From assembly GCA_026225565.1 (NCBI GenBank), contig JAMFTA010000038.1:1-36647 (forward strand): a stretch of DNA of 36,647 bases, written 5' to 3'. This document shows, in pieces, positions 25,283-33,345 of the stretch. The notes beneath the pieces were generated by a model. The model saw only the letters and a program-made list of their open reading frames with translations, did no database searches and was not told where the DNA came from. The position numbers and the translations under genes were made by a program. Source of the stretch: Caulobacter sp. (GTDB lineage: Bacteria; Pseudomonadota; Alphaproteobacteria; Caulobacterales; Caulobacteraceae). Every line of letters begins with the position of its first letter. The stretch's first letter is position 1.

Positions 25283-26005
25283 ATGGATTTGACCACTGAG
25301 ATCACCAGCGGCGCATGTCCCAAGGTCTGCAGTGAATGCGCGGCGAGGGAGATCAGCATTTGCCGGGTGCTGCCCCATCCCGGGCTTCGCCAAATGGCCG
25401 ACGTGGCCGCCACCAAGACCTACGTCGCCGGCGAAACCATCGCCTTTGAAGACGACAGCGCCCACCATGTTTTCAACATCACCGATGGGGTGGTGATGCT
25501 GACGCGCCTTTTAAGCGATGGGCGACGCCAGGTGTTGGGCTTCTTGTTCAAGGGGGACTTTCTCGGTCTCGCCCAAGGCGCTGAGTATGGCTGTAGCATC
25601 CACGCCTTGACGACGGTCAGGGTTTGCCGCTTTCCGACGTCGGTGTTCCGCCGATTCCTGCTGCAAACGCCAGAGCTTGAAGAGGAGCTTTTGTCGCGGG
25701 CCTCAGACGAGCTGCGCGCCGCTCAAACCCACATCATGCTGCTTGGCCGTAAAACCGCGACGGAACGCGTGGCGAGTTTTTTACTCTACATGGCTGAGCG
25801 GGAGGCCACCCTTGGCGGCTCTCCGGACCTCGCCTTCCTGCCGATGACCAGGGCGGACATCGCCGACTACCTCGGCCTCACCACAGAAACCGTGAGCCGC
25901 GTGGTGTCGGCCCTCAAGCGCCAGCGGGTGATCCAGCTGTTGCCCCACAGCGCGGTGCGTATCGCCGATCACGCCCAGCTGCTGAACGCGTCCGCAGGGC
26001 GCTGA
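25283..26005 (+). CDS. fnrL: FNR-type oxygen-sensing transcription regulator (FnrL)
   Basis: The 240-residue protein has a cysteine-rich N-terminus (C12, C16, C19, C27) with the C-x2-C-x7-C spacing of FnrL. C115, in VRVCRF, corresponds to E. coli C122, so an oxygen-labile [4Fe-4S] cluster is expected. A cyclic-nucleotide-binding fold (about 45-130), a dimer helix and a Crp-type helix-turn-helix follow. The recognition helix TTETVSRVV keeps the E-x2-S-R that reads TTGAT. It should activate genes when oxygen falls. AAGGAG precedes the ATG at 25283. A perfect FNR box lies in its own upstream region, and other boxes flank neighbouring genes. It converges on hemN. Confidence 0.92.
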   Translation: MDLTTEITSGACPKVCSECAAREISICRVLPHPGLRQMADVAATKTYVAGETIAFEDDSAHHVFNITDGVVMLTRLLSDGRRQVLGFLFKGDFLGLAQGAEYGCSIHALTTVRVCRFPTSVFRRFLLQTPELEEELLSRASDELRAAQTHIMLLGRKTATERVASFLLYMAEREATLGGSPDLAFLPMTRADIADYLGLTTETVSRVVSALKRQRVIQLLPHSAVRIADHAQLLNASAGR

Positions 26006-26015
26006 GTAGGACGCT

Positions 26016-27413
26016 TCAAACGGCCGCGGCGTGCCTCACCGTCTCTCCAAGAAAATACCGATCGAAGGCGGTGCACACCGTCCGCACCAAGAAGCGACCG
26101 CGTTCGGTGAGGGCGACTGAAGAGCCTCGGCGTTCGATCAGTCCCTCCCCCTCCATCCGCTGCAAGGGCGCGCGGGCGTCGTCCAATGCATTGGGGGGCT
26201 GGCCGTGTTTTTGAGTCAGCGCGGCGAGATCCACGCTCTCGCCGCACATCAGCCGTTCGATGATCTCACCGCGCAGGCGATCGTCTCCGCTCAGCGATAC
26301 GCCGCGTGCGGTGGCCAGGCGGCCTTCGGCGATGGCGCCTCGATAGGCGACCTCGTCGGAATGGTTCTGGGCGTAGCCCTCCGGGAAGCGGCTGATCGCC
26401 GAGGCGCCGAGGCCGATCAAGGTCTGCGCCCGATCGGTCGTATAGCCTTGGAAGTTGCGGTGCAGGCGCCCTTCGATGGAAGCTTTGGCGAGCGCATCAT
26501 CGGGCAGGGCGAAGTGATCGAGGCCGATGCGACGATAGCCGGCCCGCACCAGTAGCGTCGCCGCCGTCTCCGCCTGCTCGAACCGTTCCGAGGCGCCCGG
26601 CAGATCGCTGGGATCGATCAGCTTCTGATGCGCCTTCATCCACGGCACATGGGCGTAGCCGAACACCGACAGCCGATCCGGCTTTAGGCCGACGGCCTTC
26701 TCCACGGTGTCTTCGATATCTCCGCAGGTCTGCAACGGCAGCCCGTACATCAAGTCGAAGTTGATCGATCCGACCCGCGCCTGTCGAAGCGTCGCGACGA
26801 CTTGGGCGATCGTTTCAAACGATTGGGGGCGGTTGATCGCGGCTTGCACGGGCTGGGCGAAGGTTTGCACGCCAAGGCTGGCGCGGCTCAATCCATGGCG
26901 CGCCGCCGCGTGGATCCAATCGGAGGTGACCGAGGATGGATCGAGCTCAGCGGCGATTTCGACATCCTTGGGAAGGAGAAACGCGTGCTTCAGGCTTGCG
27001 AACAGCCAATCCAGGTCCTCAGGGGAAAGGGAGTCGGGCGACCCTCCGCCGAAATGCACGGACGAGGCGATGAAAGGGCCGCCGTGGGTCCTATAGACCA
27101 ACTCCAGTTCCCGCTCGATCTTGCGCACATAGTCCGAAATCGTCTCGGCCCGGCTGACGACGCGGGTGTTGCAGCCGCAATACCAACAAAGGCGGCGGCA
27201 AAATGGGATATGGACGTAGACCGAAACCGCCTCGTCGGCTGGGGCGCTCTCCAGCCAGGTTCGATGGAGGTCGGATCCGACCGCCCCATCGAATTGTGCG
27301 GCCGTCGGATAGCTGGTGTAGCGCGGCGCGCGGCTCGCCGCGTAGACGCCAAGCTGGGGTTGTCCCACTAAGCCTTGCATAGCTTCAAGGTCCGAAAGAG
27401 CGACGGCGGGCAT
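26016..27413 (-). CDS. hemN: Oxygen-independent coproporphyrinogen III oxidase (HemN)
   Basis: The 465-residue radical-SAM protein converts coproporphyrinogen III to protoporphyrinogen IX without oxygen, a heme-synthesis step needed in low oxygen. The [4Fe-4S] cysteines C72, C76 and C79 sit in FCRRLCWYCGC. The family pieces YTSYPTA, VHFGGGSPDSL and YGLPLQT follow, and the C-terminal domain (with FQGYTTDR) is present. The ATG at 27413 has AGGATTGAG before it. It lies 72 bases behind the BON-domain gene in the same direction, with no FNR box of its own in that gap, so co-transcription from the box at 28209 is likely. A typical FnrL target. Confidence 0.95.
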   Translation of the reverse strand: MPAVALSDLEAMQGLVGQPQLGVYAASRAPRYTSYPTAAQFDGAVGSDLHRTWLESAPADEAVSVYVHIPFCRRLCWYCGCNTRVVSRAETISDYVRKIERELELVYRTHGGPFIASSVHFGGGSPDSLSPEDLDWLFASLKHAFLLPKDVEIAAELDPSSVTSDWIHAAARHGLSRASLGVQTFAQPVQAAINRPQSFETIAQVVATLRQARVGSINFDLMYGLPLQTCGDIEDTVEKAVGLKPDRLSVFGYAHVPWMKAHQKLIDPSDLPGASERFEQAETAATLLVRAGYRRIGLDHFALPDDALAKASIEGRLHRNFQGYTTDRAQTLIGLGASAISRFPEGYAQNHSDEVAYRGAIAEGRLATARGVSLSGDDRLRGEIIERLMCGESVDLAALTQKHGQPPNALDDARAPLQRMEGEGLIERRGSSVALTERGRFLVRTVCTAFDRYFLGETVRHAAAV

Positions 27414-27485
27414 CTCAATCCTGCAGCGAATGGCGTCGGATGGCCGACGGCCCTCGGCGACCGCAGTCCAGCGCCGTTGCGAAAA

Positions 27486-28133
27486 TCAGGCGACAACGAG
27501 CTGATCGTCGATAGAGCGCACGCCCGGCGCGGCCCAGGCGGCGCGCTCCACCGCATACCGATCGGCCCAGGTGGGGACCTTGCCTTCGAGCCTCACTTCG
27601 CCGTCCTTTACGGAGACCTTGACGTCGTCGGCTTCCCTCTGCGCCGTTCGCTTCAGGGCCTCGCCGATCCGCCGCTCGATGTCGTGGACGTTGGCGCGGG
27701 GCTTCACGACGATCTCGGTCTTGATCCCCGCGACCCCGCGCAGCTTTCGCAGGTCGTGGACGGCGGCGGTGCGCTGAAAAGCCCACTCGACCTCGCCGGT
27801 GAGCGATAGCCAGCCCTGCTGCACCTTCACCTGTATGGATCCCATCGGCACCAGAACATTCAGGTCGAGCACGGTGAGCGCGCGCTTGGCGATGTCGTCA
27901 TCGGAATAGGGGCTCCGCGCGCCGAAATCGACGGTCAGCTCTTCGGCGATCCCGCGCACCCCCTTCACGCGGCGGACCGCGCGCTCAGCCAGGGACTTCT
28001 CCACATAGTTGGATACATGACCGGTCAGTGTGACGACGCCATCGCTCACCGCCACGCCGATGTGGGCTGAATCGATGCTCGGCTCATAATCCAGCTCATC
28101 CACGACGTTCTGGCGCAGGATTTTGTCGTCCAT
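27486..28133 (-). CDS. Triple BON-domain protein
   Basis: The 215-residue protein consists of three BON repeats (about 1-70, 78-150 and 152-215). Each has the alpha/beta pattern with a central glycine: VSDGVVTLTGHVSNYVEK, VQQGWLSLTGEVEW and VKDGEVRLEGKVPTWADR. BON domains bind phospholipid or act at the envelope. There is no signal peptide, so this copy appears cytoplasmic. Proteins of this kind often occur in low-oxygen and general stress gene groups. AGAGGA precedes the ATG. An FNR-like box (28209-28222) lies 75 bases upstream, and hemN follows. Confidence 0.85.
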   Translation of the reverse strand: MDDKILRQNVVDELDYEPSIDSAHIGVAVSDGVVTLTGHVSNYVEKSLAERAVRRVKGVRGIAEELTVDFGARSPYSDDDIAKRALTVLDLNVLVPMGSIQVKVQQGWLSLTGEVEWAFQRTAAVHDLRKLRGVAGIKTEIVVKPRANVHDIERRIGEALKRTAQREADDVKVSVKDGEVRLEGKVPTWADRYAVERAAWAAPGVRSIDDQLVVA

Positions 28134-28208
28134 CTGAATATCCTCTCAGCAGCGAACTGCGGTCGCGATCAGTAGCGTCCATTGGGAAGGATCGACGCCC
28201 CCCGCGCC

Positions 28209-28222
28209 ATGACCTGCATCAA
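28209..28222. promoter_or_regulatory. FNR/FixK-like box ATGAC-CTGC-ATCAA before the BON-hemN unit
   Basis: The site has a single mismatch (first base) to TTGA(C/T)-N4-ATCAA. It lies 75 bases upstream of the BON-domain gene start, the distance expected for activation by FNR/FixK of a BON-hemN transcript. Confidence 0.6.
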
Positions 28223-28300
28223 ACCGAAAATCGGCGGTGCGGCCGGCTGCGCGTCGGGGCGCCGCGGCCGCTCGGCTGATCGCCGCGGCGATGCCCGCCT

Positions 28301-28314
28301 TTGCGCCAGATCAA
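28301..28314. promoter_or_regulatory. Relaxed FixK-type site TTGC-GCCAGA-TCAA
   Basis: The site fits TTG(A/C)-N6-(T/G)CAA; its complement reads TTGATCTGG then CGCAA, so it is close to the perfect fnrL box over nine bases. It is 93 bases before the Rieske oxygenase start and 167 bases from the BON gene start. Which gene it serves, if any, is open. Confidence 0.4.
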
Positions 28315-28407
28315 AGCGATAGGCCGCCTCCCGGAGAATACTCGGCGCCGCAGCCACAGGTCGAAGCGGGATCGACCGATCGCCCGACCCGACCAGGAGA
28401 GATCGCG

Positions 28408-29898
28408 ATGAAAGTCATGGAGCCGGTGGGCGGGATCAATCCGTTTCCAGTCATCGACCCTGAGCTTATTCCCGCCCGGCGTTACTATGACGACGCCTTC
28501 TACCGCACGGAATGCGAGCACCTATGGTCGCGCGCGTGGCAGATGGCCTGCCGGCTCGAGCAGATCCCGGACGTGGGCGACTGGGTCGAATATGCGATCC
28601 TCGACAAGTCGGTGATCGTGGTCCGCACCACCGGCGGCGTGCGCGCCTTCCACAATCACTGCCGCCATCGCGGCGTGCCGCTCGCGGAAACCGGCGGTCA
28701 TGGAAATTGCCGGGGCAAGGGGTTCATCTGCCCCTTCCACGGCTGGCGGTGGAGCATGGAGGGCGAGTGCACCTTCGTCTACGGCAGGCATCTGTTCGAC
28801 GAACGGCTGCTCGACCGGGGCGAACTGGCGCTAAAGCCGGTTCGCGTCGATCTCTGGGCGGGCTGCGCCTTCATCACCTTCGACGACGACACAGCGCCGC
28901 TGCGCGATCATCTCGGCCCGGTGGCGGACCGGCTGGAGGCGCGCGGCGCCGACCGCTTGCGCACCGAATGGTGGTTCGGGACGGTGCTGCCGGCCAATTG
29001 GAAGGTGGCGATGGAAGCCTTCATGGAAGGCTATCACGTGATGAAGACCCACCCCCAGCTGCAGCGCAAGCTGCCGGCGCTGTACAACGGCATGTACGGG
29101 AACGAGACCGGCGGCATCGGGGCGCCGATCAACCCCGGCCTCAGCGTGCGCGAGAATATCCAAGCGCAATATGAGCATATGCAGCTCTTGAACGAAGGCA
29201 TGGCCGGGCTGATCCACGCCAAGGAGGTCGCGATCGCGGGCGAGTTGCTCGATGTGGAGCTGCCTGACAACCCCGCCCAGGCCGTGCCCCAATGGTACGG
29301 CGTCGTCCAGGCGGAGATCACCCGTCGGCTGCGCGCGCGCGGCGAGGACGTGCCCGATCTCAACGCGGTCGCCGTCTCCGATCCGGTGGACGCGGTGGAA
29401 TTCCTTTTTCCCAATTATTTCCTGCTGAGCTTCTTCAGCGGCATGTCCTCCTATCGCATCCGGCCTCTCGGGCCCGAAAGCTGCCTGTTCGAGCTCTGGT
29501 CGCTCACCCATTTCGCGGAAGGCGAGGCCCCGCCGGCGCCGATGCAGCCGGTGATGCTGCCCTATGACAGCCAGGATTTCCCGATGATCCCGCGGCAGGA
29601 TTATTCGAATATCCCGATGCAGCAAAAAGGCCTGCACTCGCAGGGCTTTGAGGCGATGCGACTGTCGAAGGCGGTCGAAGGACTGATCAGCAACTATCAG
29701 CGGCTGATCGACGGCTATATCGCCGGGCTGGATTCGGCCCGGCTGGCGCAGGCCAACCGACGGCTCGGCGGCGGCTTTGACGGGCCGATCCGCGACCTCG
29801 ACCTCAGCGGGCAGGCCCGTTCGTCCGCGCCGCGCGCCAGCACTCCGACCCATACCGCAACAACCCTGAAGGAAGCGGAAAATGAACCATGTTGCTGA
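28408..29898 (+). CDS. Rieske-type aromatic-ring hydroxylating oxygenase, alpha subunit
   Basis: The 496-residue protein has the Rieske [2Fe-2S] motif C85-x-H87 ... C108-x2-H111 (HNHCRHRG and CPFHGW). It then has the mononuclear iron site with H210 and H215 in FMEGYHVMKTH. The residue at the bridging position is glutamate (E207), where many dioxygenases have aspartate. Such enzymes insert oxygen into aromatic, terpenoid or amine substrates using electrons from a ferredoxin and reductase. Neither partner, nor a beta subunit, is encoded next door. AGGAGA (28394-28399) precedes the ATG at 28408; an upstream open frame from 28237 is not coding-like. Its last codons overlap the P450 start by 17 bases. 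Confidence 0.9.
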   Translation: MKVMEPVGGINPFPVIDPELIPARRYYDDAFYRTECEHLWSRAWQMACRLEQIPDVGDWVEYAILDKSVIVVRTTGGVRAFHNHCRHRGVPLAETGGHGNCRGKGFICPFHGWRWSMEGECTFVYGRHLFDERLLDRGELALKPVRVDLWAGCAFITFDDDTAPLRDHLGPVADRLEARGADRLRTEWWFGTVLPANWKVAMEAFMEGYHVMKTHPQLQRKLPALYNGMYGNETGGIGAPINPGLSVRENIQAQYEHMQLLNEGMAGLIHAKEVAIAGELLDVELPDNPAQAVPQWYGVVQAEITRRLRARGEDVPDLNAVAVSDPVDAVEFLFPNYFLLSFFSGMSSYRIRPLGPESCLFELWSLTHFAEGEAPPAPMQPVMLPYDSQDFPMIPRQDYSNIPMQQKGLHSQGFEAMRLSKAVEGLISNYQRLIDGYIAGLDSARLAQANRRLGGGFDGPIRDLDLSGQARSSAPRASTPTHTATTLKEAENEPCC

Positions 29899-31180
29899 TT
29901 TGAGCGGCCCCGCTCTCAAGCCCGCCCCGTCGCGCGCACCGCGCGCGCCGCAGCCCGCCCATGTGCCCGACCGGCTGGTCTATGATTTCGATCTTTTTGG
30001 GGACGCCAGGCTCAAGGCCATCGGCCATGACCGCATTCTTGAGCTCGCGCGCACTGCGCCGCCGGTCTTCTGGACGCCCCACAATGGCGGCCACTGGATG
30101 CTCTGCAGCTATGACGCGGCCTACAAGGCCGCGCGCGATCCGGACAGCTTCACCAGCGAGTTCACGCCCTTTGCCAAGGTGAAGGCGATGATGGAGAATC
30201 TCCCCGAGGGCGTGCGGCGCCCGCTCGTCCCGGTGCCGATCAATCTCGATCCGCCCGAGCACGCCAAATATCGCGCGCCGCTCAACAGCGCCTTCTCGCC
30301 CCGGGCGGTCATGGCGCTGCGCGACGAATTTCGAGCCCTGGCGATTGGGTTGATCGAACAGGCGCGGCCCAATGGCGGCTGCGAGTTCATGACCGAGATC
30401 GCCGAGCCGCTGCCGGTCACCTTGTTCCTGCGCATCTTCGGCCTGCCGGCCGAGCGTCAGCGCGAATATCGGGACCTGGCCGCCGAGGATCTCGCCGGGA
30501 TCGGCCAATCGATCGCCGATCCGTCGGCCGTCCAACGGCGGCTCTGGCAGATCGTCGACATCTGTCGCGATACCTTGCTCGAGCGCCAGGCGAACCCCCA
30601 GGACGATCTCATCAGCAGCCTGTGGAAGCTGGAGATCGACGGCAAGCCGATGACGCTGGCGGACATGGAGAATTTCTCGATTGTCCTATTCCTCGGCGGG
30701 CTCGACACGGTGATGAACGGCATGGGCCACGGCATCCGGCATCTCGCCATGAACCCGGAACTGCAGGCAAGACTGCGGGCCGAGCCGAAGCTGATCCCCG
30801 ACGCCGCCGAGGAGATCTTGCGCCGTTACACCTTCACCGTGCCGCCGCGCATGGTGGCTAAGGACCTCGTCTTCGACGGCGTCGAAATGAAGAAGGGTGA
30901 GCGCGCCTATATCTTCCTGCCCGCCGCCGATCTCGACTCCAGCCACTTCCCCTGCCCCGAGCGCTTCGACCTACAGCGCGAGAACAAGGCGCATATCGCC
31001 TTTGGCACCGGCGTGCATCGCTGCGTCGGCTCGCATCTCGCCCGGGTCGAGTTGCAGACGCTTTACGAGGTGTTTCTCGCCCGCATCCCGCAATTTCGGC
31101 TCGATCCGGACCGCCTGGTGACTTTCCACGGTGGACACGTGATCGGCCCCGATGCGCTGCACCTGCTCTGGGATGCGTGA
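29882..31180 (+). CDS. Cytochrome P450
   Basis: The 432-residue bacterial class I P450 shows the I-helix GGLDT (272-276) with the D-T proton-delivery pair, the K-helix E311-x2-R314, and the heme loop FGTGVHRC with Cys381 as thiolate ligand. The N-terminus is proline-rich and has no membrane anchor. It should hydroxylate a hydrophobic substrate using a ferredoxin partner that is not in this window. The start overlaps the Rieske gene by 17 bases, implying translational coupling and a shared pathway. The usual I-helix A/G-G-x-D/E-T is kept in full. Confidence 0.93.
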   Translation: MNHVADLSGPALKPAPSRAPRAPQPAHVPDRLVYDFDLFGDARLKAIGHDRILELARTAPPVFWTPHNGGHWMLCSYDAAYKAARDPDSFTSEFTPFAKVKAMMENLPEGVRRPLVPVPINLDPPEHAKYRAPLNSAFSPRAVMALRDEFRALAIGLIEQARPNGGCEFMTEIAEPLPVTLFLRIFGLPAERQREYRDLAAEDLAGIGQSIADPSAVQRRLWQIVDICRDTLLERQANPQDDLISSLWKLEIDGKPMTLADMENFSIVLFLGGLDTVMNGMGHGIRHLAMNPELQARLRAEPKLIPDAAEEILRRYTFTVPPRMVAKDLVFDGVEMKKGERAYIFLPAADLDSSHFPCPERFDLQRENKAHIAFGTGVHRCVGSHLARVELQTLYEVFLARIPQFRLDPDRLVTFHGGHVIGPDALHLLWDA

Positions 31181-31220
31181 TCAGAGGCCTATCAACTTAG
31201 ATATAACTGGGAGAGCGACC

Positions 31221-32543
31221 ATGGACATGAACGAAATGGTGATCGTCAGCGCCGACGATCACATCTGCGAACCCCCGACCTTGTTCGACAAGCAATTATC
31301 CGGCGATCTGCTGGCCTCGGCGCCCAAGCTGAAGACCGACGCCCACGGCAAGAATTTCTGGCAATATCAGGGCTATATCCGCCCCTCGGTTGGGCTTAAC
31401 GCAGTGGTTGGCCGGCCGTTCGAAGAATATGGCATGGAGCCGACCTCGCTCGATCAGTTGCGCGACGGCTGCTACGATGTCCATGCCCGCATCGACGACA
31501 TGAACGTCAACGGCGTCGCCGCCTCGATGTGCTTCGGCAACTCCATCGGCTTCGACGGCCAGACCTTCCACAAGGCGCCTGACAAGGCGCTCTCGCTGCG
31601 CCACCTGCAGGCCTATAACGATTGGCACTACGACGAATGGTGCATGGCCTATCCGGGACGCTTCATCCCCATCGGCATTCTGCCGACTTGGGACATGGAC
31701 GCCACTGTCGCCGAGATCCATCGCCTCGCCCGCAAGGGCTTTCGGACGATCTCGATGAACGAAAATCCGACCGTGCAGGGCCTGCCCAGCATCCACAACG
31801 ACTACTGGAATCCCTTCTTCAAAGCCATCGCCGACACCGACACGACCATTGCCCTGCACATCGGCAGCGGCAACCCGGCGCCGCACGCCTCGATGGAAAC
31901 GCCGATCGAGGCATGGATCACGACGATGCCGCTCACGGTCGCCCAGGGCGTGGCGGACTGGCTTCAGCTGGAGGAGCTGCAGCGCTATCCCGCGCTGCGC
32001 ATCGCCATCTCCGAAGGCAGCATCGGCTGGGTGCCCTATTTCATGGAGCGCGCCGATTTCTCCCACTGGCGGCACAAGGCGTGGACCCATTCGCGCTTCG
32101 CGGACGCCAAGCCGAGCGATCTGCTCAAGCGGCACTTCCTGCACTGCTTCGTCGACGATCGTTTCGGACTGCGGCACCTCGACGAGATCGGCGAGGATGT
32201 CGTGGCCTATGAATGCGATTATCCGCACTCCGACGCCTTGTGGCCCGAGGCGCCCGAATATCTGTGGCCTTCGGTCAAACATCTGACCGACGTGCAGATC
32301 GACAAGGTCACGCATAGGAATGCGTTGCGCTTCTTCCGCCACGATTCGCTGTTCGCGAACTACAAGCGCGAGGAGATCACGGTCGGCGCGCTGCGCGCCC
32401 TGGCCAGGGCGAAGGGCGTGGACACCGCGCCCAAATCTTCAGGCGGCTCGCGCCCGACGATTGAAACCCGCCCGGTCACGTCGGGCGACATCATGGAGAT
32501 GTTCAAGCAGCACGCTGCCGAGCGTGCCCGGGAACTCGCCTGA
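31221..32543 (+). CDS. Amidohydrolase-2 family metal-dependent hydrolase
   Basis: The 440-residue protein belongs to the ACMSD/LigJ-like amidohydrolase-2 superfamily (TIM barrel, PF04909). It has the first metal motif S-A-D-D-H14-x2-E17-P, a barrel histidine in ALHIGSG (H213), and the C-terminal CDYPHSDALWPE (D333, H336, D338). Family members decarboxylate, hydrate or hydrolyse oxidised ring-cleavage products. Here the product of the two upstream oxygenases is a logical substrate, but none is identified. A GGGAGAG site precedes the ATG at 31221, 40 bases after the P450 stop. The last 50 residues form an extra, low-complexity tail. A terminator follows. Confidence 0.88.
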   Translation: MDMNEMVIVSADDHICEPPTLFDKQLSGDLLASAPKLKTDAHGKNFWQYQGYIRPSVGLNAVVGRPFEEYGMEPTSLDQLRDGCYDVHARIDDMNVNGVAASMCFGNSIGFDGQTFHKAPDKALSLRHLQAYNDWHYDEWCMAYPGRFIPIGILPTWDMDATVAEIHRLARKGFRTISMNENPTVQGLPSIHNDYWNPFFKAIADTDTTIALHIGSGNPAPHASMETPIEAWITTMPLTVAQGVADWLQLEELQRYPALRIAISEGSIGWVPYFMERADFSHWRHKAWTHSRFADAKPSDLLKRHFLHCFVDDRFGLRHLDEIGEDVVAYECDYPHSDALWPEAPEYLWPSVKHLTDVQIDKVTHRNALRFFRHDSLFANYKREEITVGALRALARAKGVDTAPKSSGGSRPTIETRPVTSGDIMEMFKQHAAERARELA

Positions 32544-32583
32544 ACGGAGGGCCATCCTCCGGCGGCGATTTGGATCTCTAGAG

Positions 32584-32606
32584 GGGGCGGTCCTTGTGGC
32601 CGCCCC
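32584..32606 (+). terminator. Terminator of the Rieske-P450-amidohydrolase operon
   Basis: GGGGCGG, a nine-base loop, then CCGCCCC and TTT form a hairpin 40 bases after the amidohydrolase stop. It marks the end of the three-gene unit. Confidence 0.75.
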
Positions 32607-32790
32607 TTTGCGGGCCTTGCAAATGCCAAAGACTGACCCGCTCCGGGTTTGCGAGAGGCCGAACCCAAGTCCGGGAAAATCCTTTTCCAGACGGACTCCG
32701 AGCGCGAAGGAAAAGGTTGCGTGGGGCGGCGACCGTCTCTTCTATGGCGAAGGAGAGCCGGCGGTCGCCGGACAGTCGGAGTTTGATCCC

Positions 32791-33333
32791 ATGAACGCTT
32801 CTTTTTGGGCCTCGGCCCTGGCTGGCGCCGCGCTGCTGGCGGTGGGTGGGGCCATGGCCGAGGCCAAACCGGCTATCGAGCCCGGCCGCTCGGCGGTGGT
32901 GCAGGCCTTGTCGGACTGCCGCAAGATCGCCGAGGACGCCCAGCGCCTGGCTTGCTACGACACGGCCGCCGGCGCCTTCGATCAGGCCGAGAGCAAGGGC
33001 CAGGTGGTGGTGATCGACCAGGAGCAGGTCAAGGCGGTGCGCCGCCAGGCCTTCGGCTTCAGCCTGCCCAGCCTGCATGTGTTCGACCGGGTGACCCACA
33101 GCGACGACCGCTTCGACCACGTGACCCTGGATGTGGACAGCGTGCATCGCGATCCGGAAAGCCACTGGGTGTTCGTCACCGCCGACGGCGCGGTCTGGCG
33201 GCAAACCGACAGCTACGAACTGGGCGACCCGCCGCATAAGGGGTCCAAGCTCCTGGTCAAAAGCGGCGTTCTGGGCAGCTTCTTCTGCAAGGTCGATGGA
33301 CAGGCCCAGCTGCGTTGCAAGCGGGATAGCTGA
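32791..33333 (+). CDS. Secreted protein with a C-x6-D-x4-RLACYD motif, unknown role
   Basis: The 180-residue protein has a signal peptide (MNASFWASALAGAALLAVGGAMAEA). Its mature start CRKIAEDAQRLACYD is a motif found in several periplasmic proteins, including some type VI secretion accessory proteins of the TagO/VasI kind. The remaining 110 residues look beta-rich: FDHVTLDVDSV, WVFVTADGAVWRQ, KLLVKSGVLGSFF. Cysteines in the motif and near the C-terminus could pair. No secretion genes are nearby, so that role is not implied. The ATG at 32791 is chosen for the signal peptide; the 185 bases before it carry no clear feature. It converges on glcB with a 12-base gap. Confidence 0.75.
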   Translation: MNASFWASALAGAALLAVGGAMAEAKPAIEPGRSAVVQALSDCRKIAEDAQRLACYDTAAGAFDQAESKGQVVVIDQEQVKAVRRQAFGFSLPSLHVFDRVTHSDDRFDHVTLDVDSVHRDPESHWVFVTADGAVWRQTDSYELGDPPHKGSKLLVKSGVLGSFFCKVDGQAQLRCKRDS

Positions 33334-33345
33334 TCCCGTTCGCGC

